Made by a program: the position numbers and the translations under genes. From positions 1-32,974 of the forward strand of contig JAFRGC010000048.1 in assembly GCA_017434025.1 (NCBI GenBank): 32,974 nt of DNA, given 5' to 3'. Shown here in pieces: positions 1-8,048 of this stretch; the first letter of the stretch is position 1; each line of letters opens with the position of its first letter. The DNA is from Mogibacterium sp. (GTDB taxonomy: Bacteria; Bacillota; Clostridia; Peptostreptococcales; Anaerovoracaceae). Under the pieces are notes generated by a model that saw only the letters and a program-made list of their open reading frames with translations, did not search any database and was not told the origin of the DNA.

Positions 1-20
1 AGACCACAGGAGGTGTCAAC

Positions 21-308
21 ATGAGAGATTATGAACTTCTATTCGTGCTTGATCCAACTCTGGACGAGGAGAAGAAGGCTGCGATCGTTGAGGCAGTTAA
101 GGGTGTCATCAACGCTGGCGGCGAGGCAGGCGAAGCTGATGTATGGGGCGAGAGAAGACTTGCTTACAGCATCAACAAGAAGAACACTGGATACTATGTA
201 GTTATCCCGTTCAAGGCTGAGGCTGAACTTCCGAAGGAACTCGACAGAAGACTCAGGATCAATGAGAACGTAATGAGACATATCATCGTATGCCAGGACG
301 AAGAGTAG
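21..308 (+). CDS. rpsF: 30S ribosomal protein S6 (bS6)
   Basis: This 95-residue protein is a full-length bS6, the small-subunit protein that pairs with S18 on the platform of the 30S subunit. The N-terminus MRDYELLFVLDP and the middle segment WGERRLAYSINKKNTGYY are characteristic of the family. The ATG is preceded by a strong AGGAGGTG ribosome binding site seven to eight bases upstream. It is the first gene of the classic rpsF-ssb-rpsR cluster; the ssb start follows its stop by 20 bases, so the three are almost certainly co-transcribed. The promoter lies upstream of the window. The assignment rests on sequence recognition and on the conserved gene order. Confidence 0.97.
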   Translation: MRDYELLFVLDPTLDEEKKAAIVEAVKGVINAGGEAGEADVWGERRLAYSINKKNTGYYVVIPFKAEAELPKELDRRLRINENVMRHIIVCQDEE

Positions 309-328
309 TGAAAGGGTAAGGTCAACCA

Positions 329-826
329 ATGAACAGCGTAGTACTTATCGGAAGACTTGCAAGAGATCCGGAACTCAGTTATACGCCTAGCACTCAGACT
401 GCAGTCGCTCACTTCACCATCGCTGTCGACAGACCGAGAAGACAGGGCGAGGACCAGGGCGCGGACTTCATCCGCATCACTGTGTTCGGAAGACAGGCTG
501 AGACATGTGACCGTTATCTGTCTAAGGGCAGACAGGTCGCTGTTCAGGGAAGGATACAGACCGGAAGCTATAAGAACAGAGAAGGTGTCACCGTCTACAC
601 AACAGATGTAGTTGCGGACAGAGTCGAGTTCCTCGGCAGCGGACAGGGCGGCCAGAGTCAGGGTCAGAGCCAGAATCAGGGCTCTTACCAGGGCAGCTAC
701 AGTTCGCAGAGCAGAGGCGGATTCGGCGAAGTACAGGACACCGGCTTCAGCCAGCCGGCTGGTTTTGACGGATTCGATGATCTGCCGGACACATTCCAGG
801 CTGCTGAGGATGACATTCCATTCTAA
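329..826 (+). CDS. ssb: Single-stranded DNA-binding protein
   Basis: This 165-residue SSB binds single-stranded DNA during replication, recombination and repair. Residues 1 to about 105 form the OB fold, starting [16 protein letters not shown] and including the family segment [20 protein letters not shown]. Residues about 106-140 are a low-complexity linker rich in Gly, Gln and Ser. The protein ends in the acidic tip DDIPF, which in the family docks partner proteins such as PriA, RecG and polymerase III chi. A GGGTAAGG site precedes the ATG. It sits between rpsF and rpsR, the standard position for the housekeeping ssb, which argues against a plasmid or phage copy. Confidence 0.97.
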   Translation: MNSVVLIGRLARDPELSYTPSTQTAVAHFTIAVDRPRRQGEDQGADFIRITVFGRQAETCDRYLSKGRQVAVQGRIQTGSYKNREGVTVYTTDVVADRVEFLGSGQGGQSQGQSQNQGSYQGSYSSQSRGGFGEVQDTGFSQPAGFDGFDDLPDTFQAAEDDIPF

Positions 827-846
827 GAAAGGGGAAAGCACGAATC

Positions 847-1095
847 ATGATGAACAACAGACCTAAGCGCGTTAATACAGGCATGAGAAGACGTAAAGTC
901 TGCCAGTTCTGTGCTGACAAGGATAAGAAGATCGACTATAAGGATGCTGAGACTCTCAAGAAGTACATCACAGAGAGAGGCAAGATCCTGCCGAGAAGAG
1001 TAACTGGTACCTGTGCTATGCACCAGAGAGCAGTTGCTAAGGCTATCAAGAGAGCCAGAGTAGTCGCTATCCTGCCGTTCGACGCAGAGCAGTAA
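847..1095 (+). CDS. rpsR: 30S ribosomal protein S18 (bS18), zinc-ligand form
   Basis: The protein is bS18, partner of S6 on the 30S platform. The core segment [20 protein letters not shown] and the following RRVTGT are nearly invariant in the family. It is the C+ (zinc-binding) form: a CxxC pair (C19, C22) and a CxxH pair (C56, H59) are all present, whereas the E. coli form has lost most of these ligands. The start is one of two adjacent ATG codons (847 or 850) behind a GAAAGGGG site; either gives a normal S18, of 82 or 81 residues. It is the last gene of the cluster and is followed 42 bases later by a terminator. Confidence 0.96.
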   Translation: MMNNRPKRVNTGMRRRKVCQFCADKDKKIDYKDAETLKKYITERGKILPRRVTGTCAMHQRAVAKAIKRARVVAILPFDAEQ

Positions 1096-1136
1096 GAAGC
1101 GCCGCTGCGAGCGCAGCGAATGATCTCACACAATGG

Positions 1137-1171
1137 ACTCCCGGAGCGCGAGAGCGCAGCCGGGAGTTTTT
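1137..1171 (+). terminator. Rho-independent terminator of rpsF-ssb-rpsR
   Basis: An 8-bp stem ACTCCCGG (1137-1144) pairs with CCGGGAGT (1160-1167) and is followed by a run of T. The loop is itself GC-rich. An additional small palindrome, CGCTGCG-AG-CGCAGCG, lies just upstream near 1102-1117 without a T run. Confidence 0.85.
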
Positions 1172-1273
1172 ACTTGGCCGGAAGTGACATGCGGAGAAGT
1201 GAGGAAGAATCTGGCCGATACATTGTATTAAATTTAAAGATATTGTGAAAATTGTACATCTGCATCCTGATCT

Positions 1274-1283
1274 GTGGTAAAAT
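1274..1283 (+). promoter_or_regulatory. Candidate extended -10 promoter for the C40 peptidase gene
   Basis: TAAAAT at 1278-1283 is preceded by TGG, giving the TGn extended -10 pattern. A TTGTAC at 1252-1257 would be a -35 with a 20-base spacer, which is long, so recognition would rest mainly on the extended -10. It lies 59 bases before the TTG start at 1342 and after the upstream terminator, as expected for a new transcription unit. It is inferred from sequence only. Confidence 0.4.
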
Positions 1284-1341
1284 GTGAAAGCTTTTATGGA
1301 TCGGCGATAACTGATCGAAACGATACGTAAGGAGACTTACC

Positions 1342-2487
1342 TTGGAAGAAATCAGAGAAGATATAATAACCACTACGGAAGAGAATACTGAGAACCCCGA
1401 GCAGACGATCGAAGCGGTCAGCGAAGATTCGATCGAGATGGATTTCGAGGTCACCAGAGAACCAGTCAAGGCTAAGAAACGCGGTGTCCCGGGCATCAGG
1501 AGATCCGGCAGGAAGATCGCAGTAGCAACGATCGCTGCATGCGCAGTTCTGTGCTCAACGATCATCGGGAGCAACAAGTTCGTTGCGATGTACCCTTACG
1601 CACTGACGATGGACAACGAGCCGATCTGCTACGTTGAGAGCAAGGAAGCTGCTGAGGAAGTAATGGCGGAACTTGTACAGTCGTTCTCAGAAGAAGGAAC
1701 AGAGGTCAAGGCTGTCAACAGCGACAACAGACTCCAGGTTGCCAGAGCAGAGGACCGCAATGTAGATGAGGACCAGCTCAAGACCAAGGAAGAGGCCGTT
1801 GAACTCGTAGCGCAGGCTGCGGAAGAGACCAAGGACACGGACAAACCGCTTGAGTTCACCATTACCAGCACGAAGATCGCAGACAGAGACGTTACTCTGG
1901 ACACTGTATACGAGAAGGACGAGACGATGCTCGCAGGCACCGGATACGTCAAGGTCGAAGGTGAGGACAGGAAGGAGAAAGTCCTGGAGTATTATACGAC
2001 CACCAACGGCGAAGTCGTAGATAAGGACGTCACTGTTCTGGAAGTCATGGATGAAGGCGTTAATGAAGTCATCGTTAAGGGAACTCTCGGAGTGCCTGAC
2101 GGTGAAGACTGGAGGACCTATGAAGGCGACCCGGTATTCAATAGCGGCGATGATCTCGTAACGACCGGCAAACAGTATATCGGCAAAGTCAGATATAAGC
2201 TGGGCGGCATGGACCTGACAAGAGGGGTCAGCTGTCTGGGGCTCGTCAAGGCTCTGTACGCTAAGTACGGCATTTATCTGCCGATGAGCCATCCTGGCAT
2301 GAAGAAAGCCGGCATCGGCGTTTCCTATTCCAATGCCCGTCCGGGAGATATCATCTGCTACAAAGCGCATGTAGGCATATACGTCGGCAACGGCAAGATG
2401 CTGGATGCGACAAGCGGATCCGGAGTCAGCATCAGATCGGTGAGCACCAAGAAGCTGGTTACCGTAAGAAGGATCGTGGGGAACTGA
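1342..2487 (+). CDS. Membrane-anchored G5 domain / NlpC-P60 (C40) cell-wall peptidase
   Basis: A 381-residue predicted cell-wall hydrolase. The start is a TTG behind a well-placed AAGGAGA site; no in-frame ATG exists upstream before a stop. Residues 1-55 are cytoplasmic and acidic, then a basic stretch leads into one transmembrane segment (about 59-76), so the rest should be outside. Residues about 174-248 look like a G5 domain, a beta-rich module common in wall-binding enzymes. Residues about 270-381 are an NlpC/P60 fold, with nucleophile C298 in GVSCLGLV and H343 in AHVGIYVGNG. Two details differ from the textbook family: the residue before the cysteine is Ser rather than Asp (DCSG), and the position usually giving the third polar residue is in MLDATSG. 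The likely role is cleavage of stem peptides in peptidoglycan; the substrate is not determined. It has its own promoter and terminator. Confidence 0.82.
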   Translation: MEEIREDIITTTEENTENPEQTIEAVSEDSIEMDFEVTREPVKAKKRGVPGIRRSGRKIAVATIAACAVLCSTIIGSNKFVAMYPYALTMDNEPICYVESKEAAEEVMAELVQSFSEEGTEVKAVNSDNRLQVARAEDRNVDEDQLKTKEEAVELVAQAAEETKDTDKPLEFTITSTKIADRDVTLDTVYEKDETMLAGTGYVKVEGEDRKEKVLEYYTTTNGEVVDKDVTVLEVMDEGVNEVIVKGTLGVPDGEDWRTYEGDPVFNSGDDLVTTGKQYIGKVRYKLGGMDLTRGVSCLGLVKALYAKYGIYLPMSHPGMKKAGIGVSYSNARPGDIICYKAHVGIYVGNGKMLDATSGSGVSIRSVSTKKLVTVRRIVGN

Positions 2488-2529
2488 TCAGGCTCCTGAC
2501 AACTGAAGTATAGAATCATGAAAGTAACA

Positions 2530-2567
2530 AACGGGTGTCACTTGCGAGTGACACCCGTTATTGTTTT
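2530..2567 (+). terminator. Rho-independent terminator between convergent genes
   Basis: A perfect 13-bp stem, AACGGGTGTCACT (2530-2542) with AGTGACACCCGTT (2547-2559), and a TGCG tetraloop are followed by ATTGTTTT on the plus strand. The same stem could also stop leftward transcription from the minus-strand gene ending at 2615, although the T run on that side is weaker. Confidence 0.88.
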
Positions 2568-2614
2568 GCTCGGATCATTAATGTTCAGGAAGATCGTTGA
2601 ACGTCTGCTGCAGC

Positions 2615-4408
2615 CTAGTTCGATGCGGTCACCTTGAGGTCGTTGACGTTGAGCGGCGTTTTCCAGACGTAGTCGGTTTTGCCCGAGGTGTTGATGAGCA
2701 GCTGCAGGTAACCGTCGTTGCCTACAACAGCACTTTCGATCTCGCCGATGGTGATCTTGATGGAGCCGAGGTATTTACCGTCCTGAGCTCTGTAGATGTC
2801 CAGGAAGTTAGTCTTCTGCTTGTTGGAGCCGCTGATCCCGTGGAATACGAAGCCGTCCTGCGCGCCGCAGTCCTGGATGTAGTGCTTGATGCCGTGACTG
2901 CATCTGCTGAAGAGCTTCTTGTGGCTGAACTTACCGTCTGCACTGTACACTCTTACACCGCTCTGCGATGTAGCATAGATATCGCCGGTGGTCTGGTCAT
3001 ATGCGACGCCGGAGGAAGAGTATGGCGTTGTGGCCTTGCCGTACTTGTTGGCCTTAGGATCCCAGGTGTAGATCGTCTTCTGGTTGCCCTTGAAGATGTA
3101 GCATATGCCTGTGACAGGGTCCCATGTGATGCCGTTCGGGTGGCCCATGTTGAACGAGAACCCTCCGGATGTGACTCTCTTGCCGTCTGCCGAGTAGGTG
3201 ACGATGGCCTGAGCGGAACTCATTCCGTATACGATGTAGTATTCAGAACCGGTGAAGGTCATTCCCTGCGGTACGACCGCTTTGCTGTGGCCGCTGACAC
3301 TGAACAGCTTCTTGCAGTTGGATGTGCTGAAAGTATATACGTTGCGGGCTTTGCCGCCTGAAGTCGGGTTGCCGAGCAGCTTGGCTGTCAGCTCGTTCTT
3401 CGCAACCCTGAACTGTGAGTCGACCTTGGTAAATGACTGGCCGCCTGCTGTGATGTCGATCCTGTATTTGTAAAATCCTTCTGCCAGCTTGCCGAACTTG
3501 ATGTCACTGTCGACTTTGTGGATGTCGAAAGATTTGGATTTGACATTGACCTTCTTCGAGGTGAGCCAGTTTCCGCTCAGATCGACAATACCGACGGTTA
3601 CGGTATCGATGTTTACAGGAGACTTGATGGTACCGTTCAGCCCAAATCCTTTTCCGACCTGCACGCACTCCGGATATGTGAGCCCGGTGATCTTGACTGA
3701 CGCCGGGTCGAACGGTTTGTTAGCGGTCGTTGTCTGAGCAGTACTTGAACTTGCCGCAGTGCTCTTCGAAGTGCTTGCTGCCGCTGCTGCGGTGCCGCCC
3801 GAAGTGAGCTTGACAAATTCACTGCTGAGGTAGTATGTATTCTTACCGATCGTCGATCTGTACCAGATCGTGTCAGAACCTTTGAGTCTGGCAGGGAGCA
3901 GGACTGTCAGGCTCTTGCCTTTATCAAGAGTGCCTTTCTTGGTCATTTCCGTGTCAGGGCCGATCCTGTAATTGACAGCGGTAGTGGTCTGAGCTGCCAG
4001 GCTGGCGAACTTGATATCCCCAACCAGATCAGATCTGATATAGCCTTTCTTGTTTCCGGAACTGACATAATACCAGCGGTCCTCAGCCTTGGTGCTCTTC
4101 TTGCTGTTGAACACCTCCTGGATGATGGTGATCTTGCTGCCGTTGTTGAGCACTGTGACCTGACCGGATGATGTCGACGTGTCTTTGCGGAGATACGCGC
4201 CGCCGTCAGCCTTGACTTTGGCGGTCGCATCCGTAGAAGCCGCGTCAACACTGACAGCGTCCCGGCCGCCAGGGAGGAACGATGCTCCTGAGATCGGTCC
4301 TGCGAAGATCAGTCCGGCTGTCAGGATCATGATCAGGGCAAAGGAGAACAGGCTGCGATGCCTTGCTCTGCTGGATCTATCGAATCGGGTTTTTCGGCAA
4401 TGTTTCAT
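2615..4408 (-). CDS. Secreted protein with two SH3-like domains and a beta-propeller-like C-terminus
   Basis: A 597-residue exported protein of unknown biochemical function. A long basic N-terminus leads into a hydrophobic signal segment at about residues 20-38. Residues about 62-130 and 140-205 are two bacterial SH3-type modules (AYLRKDTSTSSGQVTVL and NYRIGPDTEMTKKGTL are typical openings), usually used for cell-wall attachment. A Ser/Thr/Ala linker (about 206-232) follows, then an Ig-like segment (about 240-335). The C-terminal 250 residues carry repeated blades such as GITWDPVTGICYIF and GVAYDQTTGDIYAT, as in NHL/YVTN-type propellers. No catalytic motif is visible. The ATG has an AGGAG site about nine bases upstream, and a TATAAT at 4473-4468 on the minus strand could be its -10. 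It is monocistronic and convergent with the C40 peptidase gene. Confidence 0.75.
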   Translation of the reverse strand: MKHCRKTRFDRSSRARHRSLFSFALIMILTAGLIFAGPISGASFLPGGRDAVSVDAASTDATAKVKADGGAYLRKDTSTSSGQVTVLNNGSKITIIQEVFNSKKSTKAEDRWYYVSSGNKKGYIRSDLVGDIKFASLAAQTTTAVNYRIGPDTEMTKKGTLDKGKSLTVLLPARLKGSDTIWYRSTIGKNTYYLSSEFVKLTSGGTAAAAASTSKSTAASSSTAQTTTANKPFDPASVKITGLTYPECVQVGKGFGLNGTIKSPVNIDTVTVGIVDLSGNWLTSKKVNVKSKSFDIHKVDSDIKFGKLAEGFYKYRIDITAGGQSFTKVDSQFRVAKNELTAKLLGNPTSGGKARNVYTFSTSNCKKLFSVSGHSKAVVPQGMTFTGSEYYIVYGMSSAQAIVTYSADGKRVTSGGFSFNMGHPNGITWDPVTGICYIFKGNQKTIYTWDPKANKYGKATTPYSSSGVAYDQTTGDIYATSQSGVRVYSADGKFSHKKLFSRCSHGIKHYIQDCGAQDGFVFHGISGSNKQKTNFLDIYRAQDGKYLGSIKITIGEIESAVVGNDGYLQLLINTSGKTDYVWKTPLNVNDLKVTASN

Positions 4409-4563
4409 AACGGTTTGCTCCTAACTGGTACAGAAGTAATCAAATTTTTAAAAGAAAGTGTACATTGATTATAGAAATTAGGAGAGTACGTTATCTATAT
4501 AGCTAAAAATTCTTAAAGCTTAAAAAACTTTAAAGAAACCCCATGTTCTCAACACTTTGGGGG

Positions 4564-4582
4564 TTGACTTGCGGAGTATAAT
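4564..4582 (+). promoter_or_regulatory. Possible promoter region of the VanZ-like gene
   Basis: A perfect TATAAT lies at 4577-4582, 63 bases before the gene start. The nearby TTGACT (4564-4569) is only seven bases away and cannot serve as its -35, and no good hexamer sits at 16-18 bases. A small leader hairpin, GCTCC-TGC-GGGAGC, follows. This intergenic stretch (4409-4644) is AT-rich and divergent; nothing else stands out in it. Confidence 0.3.
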
Positions 4583-4644
4583 GAATGAACCGATGCGCTC
4601 CTGCGGGAGCTGCATGATGATATTAGAAGAGAGGTTTATTACTT

Positions 4645-5052
4645 ATGATAGATTTGATGTACAAGATTATTTACTGGATAGCAGGTATCGAGAACAAGAT
4701 CATCAGCATCAATGATGCGGGCGGATACTATTTCGATGACAAGCAGCTGCACTTCATCGTGATCGGAGGACTGGGACTGCTGATGATCTTCATCACATAT
4801 CCGCTGTTCAAGCTGCTCGCGAAGCATAACCACACTATGGTCATCTCGTGGATCTATGTATTCACACTGCTGATCGTGATCACGTTCGCGATCGAGATCG
4901 GCCAGTGGCTTACCGGAACAGGCCGGATGGAGATGGCCGATGCTACATACGGGCTCGCGGGTTTCCTGGTGATGTTCTTCATTTTCGCAGTCATCAGGGC
5001 GATCTTCCACTTCATTGTCAATGCTTTCAAGGAGGACGAAGGCAAGCATTAG
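4645..5052 (+). CDS. Small VanZ-like membrane protein
   Basis: A 135-residue protein with three clear membrane segments at about 36-54, 66-88 and 102-125. The stretch E84-IGQ-87 followed by R94, D99 and G103 resembles the conserved VanZ pattern (acidic residue, Gln, Arg, Asp, Gly across two helices). VanZ of the Tn1546 cluster gives low-level teicoplanin resistance, but most chromosomal VanZ-like proteins have no known role and resistance should not be assumed. The start is the first ATG behind GAGAGG. It is shorter than classic VanZ (about 160 residues), and its first 30 residues are poorly hydrophobic. It stands alone between an envelope gene and the purine cluster. Confidence 0.55.
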   Translation: MIDLMYKIIYWIAGIENKIISINDAGGYYFDDKQLHFIVIGGLGLLMIFITYPLFKLLAKHNHTMVISWIYVFTLLIVITFAIEIGQWLTGTGRMEMADATYGLAGFLVMFFIFAVIRAIFHFIVNAFKEDEGKH

Positions 5053-5055
5053 AAT

Positions 5056-5118
5056 GCGAATCGTTGAAATCCGAACGAATCGCGCCGAAGTCGTGGAATA
5101 TATCGACAAAGGCCGAAC
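5056..5118 (+). promoter_or_regulatory. PurBox-like CCGAAC motifs upstream of purE
   Basis: CCGAAC occurs at 5071-5076 and 5113-5118, exactly 42 bases apart (about four helical turns), with a near copy CCGAAG at 5085-5090. The first has an AAAT flank, close to the PurR PurBox consensus AWWWCCGAACWWT known in Bacillus and Lactococcus. It also lies within an imperfect inverted repeat, GCGAATCGTT / AACGAATCGC. The location 140-185 bases before the first pur gene fits an operator. No PurR gene is in the window, so the role is inference. Confidence 0.38.
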
Positions 5119-5254
5119 AAAACAAGGCACTAATATAAAAACATAGCGGAAAATAACCATTTTTGTTTGATTCAGACTGGACAAGGTGGGAGAATAATCG
5201 CGTATTTTTCAACACTGAACTATACTGGAATATTCAGAATCAAGGAGTGAGATC

Positions 5255-5743
5255 ATGAAGAAGGTCGGACTAATCATGGGAAGCGACAGCGACCTGCCTG
5301 TAGTAAGGAAGGCAGCTGCTGTACTGGACGAACTGCAGATCCCTTATGAAGCGCACGTGTATTCCGCGCACCGGACGCCGGCAGAGGCAAGAGCCTTCTC
5401 GCTGTCCGCGAGAGATGAGGGATTTGGTGTCATCATCGCGTTTGCCGGAATGGCCGCGCACCTCGCCGGAGCGATCGCCGCGAATACGACTTTGCCGGTG
5501 ATAGGCGTTCCGTGCAAAAGCGCAGTGCTCGAAGGCGTGGACGCACTGCTTTCGACAGTCATGATGCCTAGCGGCATCCCAGTCGCGACGGTTGCGATCG
5601 ACGGCGGCAAAAACGCTGCGCTGCTCGCCGCGGAGATACTCGCGGTGGCTGACCGGGATCTCGCGGAGATGCTCGATGCGAGGAGATCCTCCGAAGCCGA
5701 GGCTGTCCTCGAGAAGGACGCCGGCATCATGGATCGACTGTAG
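5255..5743 (+). CDS. purE: N5-carboxyaminoimidazole ribonucleotide mutase (PurE)
   Basis: PurE shifts the carboxyl group of N5-CAIR to give CAIR in purine synthesis. The 162-residue length is typical. The N-terminus [17 protein letters not shown] binds the phosphate end of the substrate, and H39 in [10 protein letters not shown] is the conserved active-site histidine. The later segments [20 protein letters not shown] and [19 protein letters not shown] match class I PurE, although [11 protein letters not shown] departs slightly from the common GAGGAAHLPG. No purK (N5-CAIR synthetase) is adjacent, so it is elsewhere, or this PurE works from AIR and CO2. An AAGGAGTGAG site precedes the ATG. It is the first gene of the purine cluster, 84 bases before purC. 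Confidence 0.95.
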   Translation: MKKVGLIMGSDSDLPVVRKAAAVLDELQIPYEAHVYSAHRTPAEARAFSLSARDEGFGVIIAFAGMAAHLAGAIAANTTLPVIGVPCKSAVLEGVDALLSTVMMPSGIPVATVAIDGGKNAALLAAEILAVADRDLAEMLDARRSSEAEAVLEKDAGIMDRL

Positions 5744-5826
5744 CCGGCACCGGGCACACATAGCTCAACCAATATAACCAGATCATATAAACGGCAAGAA
5801 CTAGAGAATCAAAGGAGAAAGCTGCT

Positions 5827-6510
5827 ATGAAACTTGTTTACACAGGAAAGACCAAGAACGTATTTGAACTCGAGAACGGCAATTATCTGCTGAAGTTCAA
5901 GGATGATGTTACCGGCAAGGACGGTAAGTTCGATCCGGGCGAGAACTCCATCGGACTGACCATCGAAGGAGTCGGCGATATCAACCTCCAGATGACTGAC
6001 TACTATTTCAAGAAGATCAACGAGGCAGGCATCAGAACACACTTCGTTAAGGCAAACTTTGAAGATACCACCATGGAAGTCAAGCCGGCGAAAGTCTTCG
6101 GACACGGACTTGAGGTCATCTGCAGACTGAGAGCAGTAGGTAGCTTTATCAGAAGATACGGTGAGTATATCGAGAACGGAGCTGAGCTTCCTGCATATGT
6201 TGAGACTACCTTCAAGAACGACGCACTCGGCGACCCGCTGGTCACCAAGGACGGTCTGGTAGTTCTCGGCGTCATGACCGAAGAGCAGTATGACGATCTC
6301 AAGTCCATGACACAGCAGATCACCAAGATCGTTGCTGATGACATGAAAGAGAAAGGCCTCGACCTCTACGACATCAAGTTCGAATTCGGCTATGATGCAG
6401 AGGGCAAAGTCATGCTCATCGACGAGATCGCATCCGGCAACATGAGAGTATACAAGGACGGCGAATACATCGAGCCGCTCAAGCTGAACGAACTTTTCTT
6501 CGCAAAATAG
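5827..6510 (+). CDS. purC: SAICAR synthetase (PurC)
   Basis: Phosphoribosylaminoimidazole-succinocarboxamide synthase joins CAIR and aspartate using ATP. At 227 residues it is close to the usual 235. The ATP-binding opening [18 protein letters not shown], the segment [16 protein letters not shown] and the signature [16 protein letters not shown] near residue 200 are all present. The AAAGGAGAAA site before the ATG decides the start. The product SAICAR would next be used by PurB, which is not encoded here. purF begins 16 bases downstream, so the genes are transcriptionally linked. Confidence 0.97.
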   Translation: MKLVYTGKTKNVFELENGNYLLKFKDDVTGKDGKFDPGENSIGLTIEGVGDINLQMTDYYFKKINEAGIRTHFVKANFEDTTMEVKPAKVFGHGLEVICRLRAVGSFIRRYGEYIENGAELPAYVETTFKNDALGDPLVTKDGLVVLGVMTEEQYDDLKSMTQQITKIVADDMKEKGLDLYDIKFEFGYDAEGKVMLIDEIASGNMRVYKDGEYIEPLKLNELFFAK

Positions 6511-6525
6511 AGAAGAGGGGGCTTT

Positions 6526-7953
6526 ATGGGTGGATTTTTCGGAATAACTTCCCGCGAAGACTGCATCCTTGACGTGTATTTCGGTGTCGATTACCACTCG
6601 CACCTCGGTACACGCAGAGGCGGCATCGCTGCTTATGACAGGGAACTCGGCCTCCAGCGGGAGATCCACAATATAGAGAATGCTCCGTTCCGCACCAAAT
6701 TCGAGGGGATCACCAATCACATGAAGGGTACGGCAGCGATCGGGTGCATCAGCGACATGGACCCTCAGCCGCTGCTGTTCCGTTCGGCAAGCGGGACCTA
6801 CGCGATTTCCACAATCGGTATCATCAACAATCAGGATGAGATCGTGGATCTGATCCTGCACAGAGGTCACGGACATCTCGAGGCCAAGACAGGCGGCAGG
6901 ATCAATCAGACCGAACTGGTCGCGGCACTCATGTCTGAGAAAGATGATCTTGTCGAGGGCATCCGCTTTGCGCAGGAGAAGATCAACGGGACGGCGTCGA
7001 TCCTGGTCCTCAAAGAGGACGGGACTATCATCGCGGCACGTGATCTCGTCGGAAGGCTGCCGATCAGGATCGGTATGGGACGGGATTCGAATGCAGTAGC
7101 GTTTGAGTCATTTACCCTGTCCAAAATGGGTTACGAGGACCAGCGCGACCTCGGTCCGGGCGAGATCGTCGAGATGACACCGGATGGCGTCAGGACGGTA
7201 GTGGAGCCGGGCGACAAGATGCGGATCTGCGCGTTCCTATGGAGCTACTACGGCTACCCGACGACGACCTACGAAGGCATCAATGTCGAGATGATGAGGT
7301 ATAAGAACGGCCATATCCTGGCGCGCAACGATATCGAGAACGGTTTTGACATGAGCGGGATCGACTACGTCGGAGGCGTTCCGGACAGCGGTACGCCGCA
7401 CGCGATAGGCTATTCGAATGAGACGCATCTGCCTTTCGCCAGAGCGTTCATCAAATACACTCCGACATGGGCGAGGAGCTTCATGCCTACGACCCAGGAG
7501 GAGCGCAACAAAGTCGCCAAAATGAAGCAGATCCCGGTCATCGAACTGATCAAGGACAACAACCTGCTGTTCGTTGACGACTCGATCGTCAGAGGCACCC
7601 AGCTCAAAGAGACGGTAGACTTCCTCTACGACAACGGCGCGAGGTCCGTACATATGAGGTCGGCATGTCCGCCTATCATGTACGCGTGCAAATATCTCAA
7701 TTTCTCCAGGAACAACAGCGACATGGACCTGCTCTGCAGAAGAGTCGTGATGCAGCTCGAAGGTGAGACCGGAATGGAACACCTCGATGAATACGCAGAC
7801 GGCAGCACAGAGAGAGGCCGCAGGCTGAGAGCGGCGATTGCAAGGAAGATGGGATTCGAGACACTCGAGTTCCAGACCCTTGAAGGCGTTACAGAAGCGA
7901 TCGGCATCGACAGATGCAAGCTCTGTACGTACTGCTGGAACGGCAGAGAATAG
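6526..7953 (+). CDS. purF: Amidophosphoribosyltransferase (PurF) lacking the N-terminal catalytic cysteine
   Basis: PurF makes phosphoribosylamine from PRPP and ammonia released from glutamine. The phosphoribosyltransferase half is intact: LLFVDDSIVRGTQ with D351-D352 is the PRPP-binding loop. C464, C467 and C470 in CKLCTYC, plus upstream cysteines, could hold the iron-sulfur cluster found in the Bacillus enzyme. The glutaminase half is abnormal. Family members begin MCG or are processed to a free N-terminal Cys, but this one begins MGGFFGIT. The next Cys is C13, and no in-frame start exists upstream before the TAG at 6508-6510. The oxyanion-hole motif NGN is replaced by N101-N102-Q, while the glutamine-site region GTRRGG remains. 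A GAGGGGG site precedes the ATG. Its place between purC and purM supports a real biosynthetic role, perhaps with free ammonia. Confidence 0.9.
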   Translation: MGGFFGITSREDCILDVYFGVDYHSHLGTRRGGIAAYDRELGLQREIHNIENAPFRTKFEGITNHMKGTAAIGCISDMDPQPLLFRSASGTYAISTIGIINNQDEIVDLILHRGHGHLEAKTGGRINQTELVAALMSEKDDLVEGIRFAQEKINGTASILVLKEDGTIIAARDLVGRLPIRIGMGRDSNAVAFESFTLSKMGYEDQRDLGPGEIVEMTPDGVRTVVEPGDKMRICAFLWSYYGYPTTTYEGINVEMMRYKNGHILARNDIENGFDMSGIDYVGGVPDSGTPHAIGYSNETHLPFARAFIKYTPTWARSFMPTTQEERNKVAKMKQIPVIELIKDNNLLFVDDSIVRGTQLKETVDFLYDNGARSVHMRSACPPIMYACKYLNFSRNNSDMDLLCRRVVMQLEGETGMEHLDEYADGSTERGRRLRAAIARKMGFETLEFQTLEGVTEAIGIDRCKLCTYCWNGRE

Positions 7954-7971
7954 CAGCAATGATATAAGACA

Positions 7972-8003
7972 ATAGTCGGATCACGGATCCCGGATCCGGC
8001 TAT
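7972..8003 (+). other. Hairpin between purF and purM
   Basis: ATAGTCGGATC (7972-7982) pairs with GATCCGGCTAT (7993-8003) with one G-T wobble. The following sequence ATTTGTCTG is too poor in T for a confident terminator. It could attenuate or protect the transcript. Confidence 0.4.
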
Positions 8004-8048
8004 ATTTGTCTGATGACGGGATCGATAGTAACAGGATGTGAGGGCACA

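Noticed and set aside
2597-3361. 254-codon plus-strand frame opposite the SH3/propeller gene
   Set aside because: Antisense to a gene with signal peptide, SH3 modules and a good binding site; the translation has no family features.
4564-4582. TTGACT followed by TATAAT as a full sigma-A promoter
   Set aside because: The spacer is only seven bases; the two hexamers cannot be used together.
4645-5052. Glycopeptide-resistance gene
   Set aside because: Only weak VanZ-family resemblance; no vanA/B-type genes or two-component system nearby, so resistance is not supported.
5185-5235. Possible purine riboswitch upstream of purE
   Set aside because: The ATAATCGCGT start resembles a purine aptamer, but the conserved core (TACCGGGCACC...TGTCCGACT type joining regions) and the paired loops are absent.
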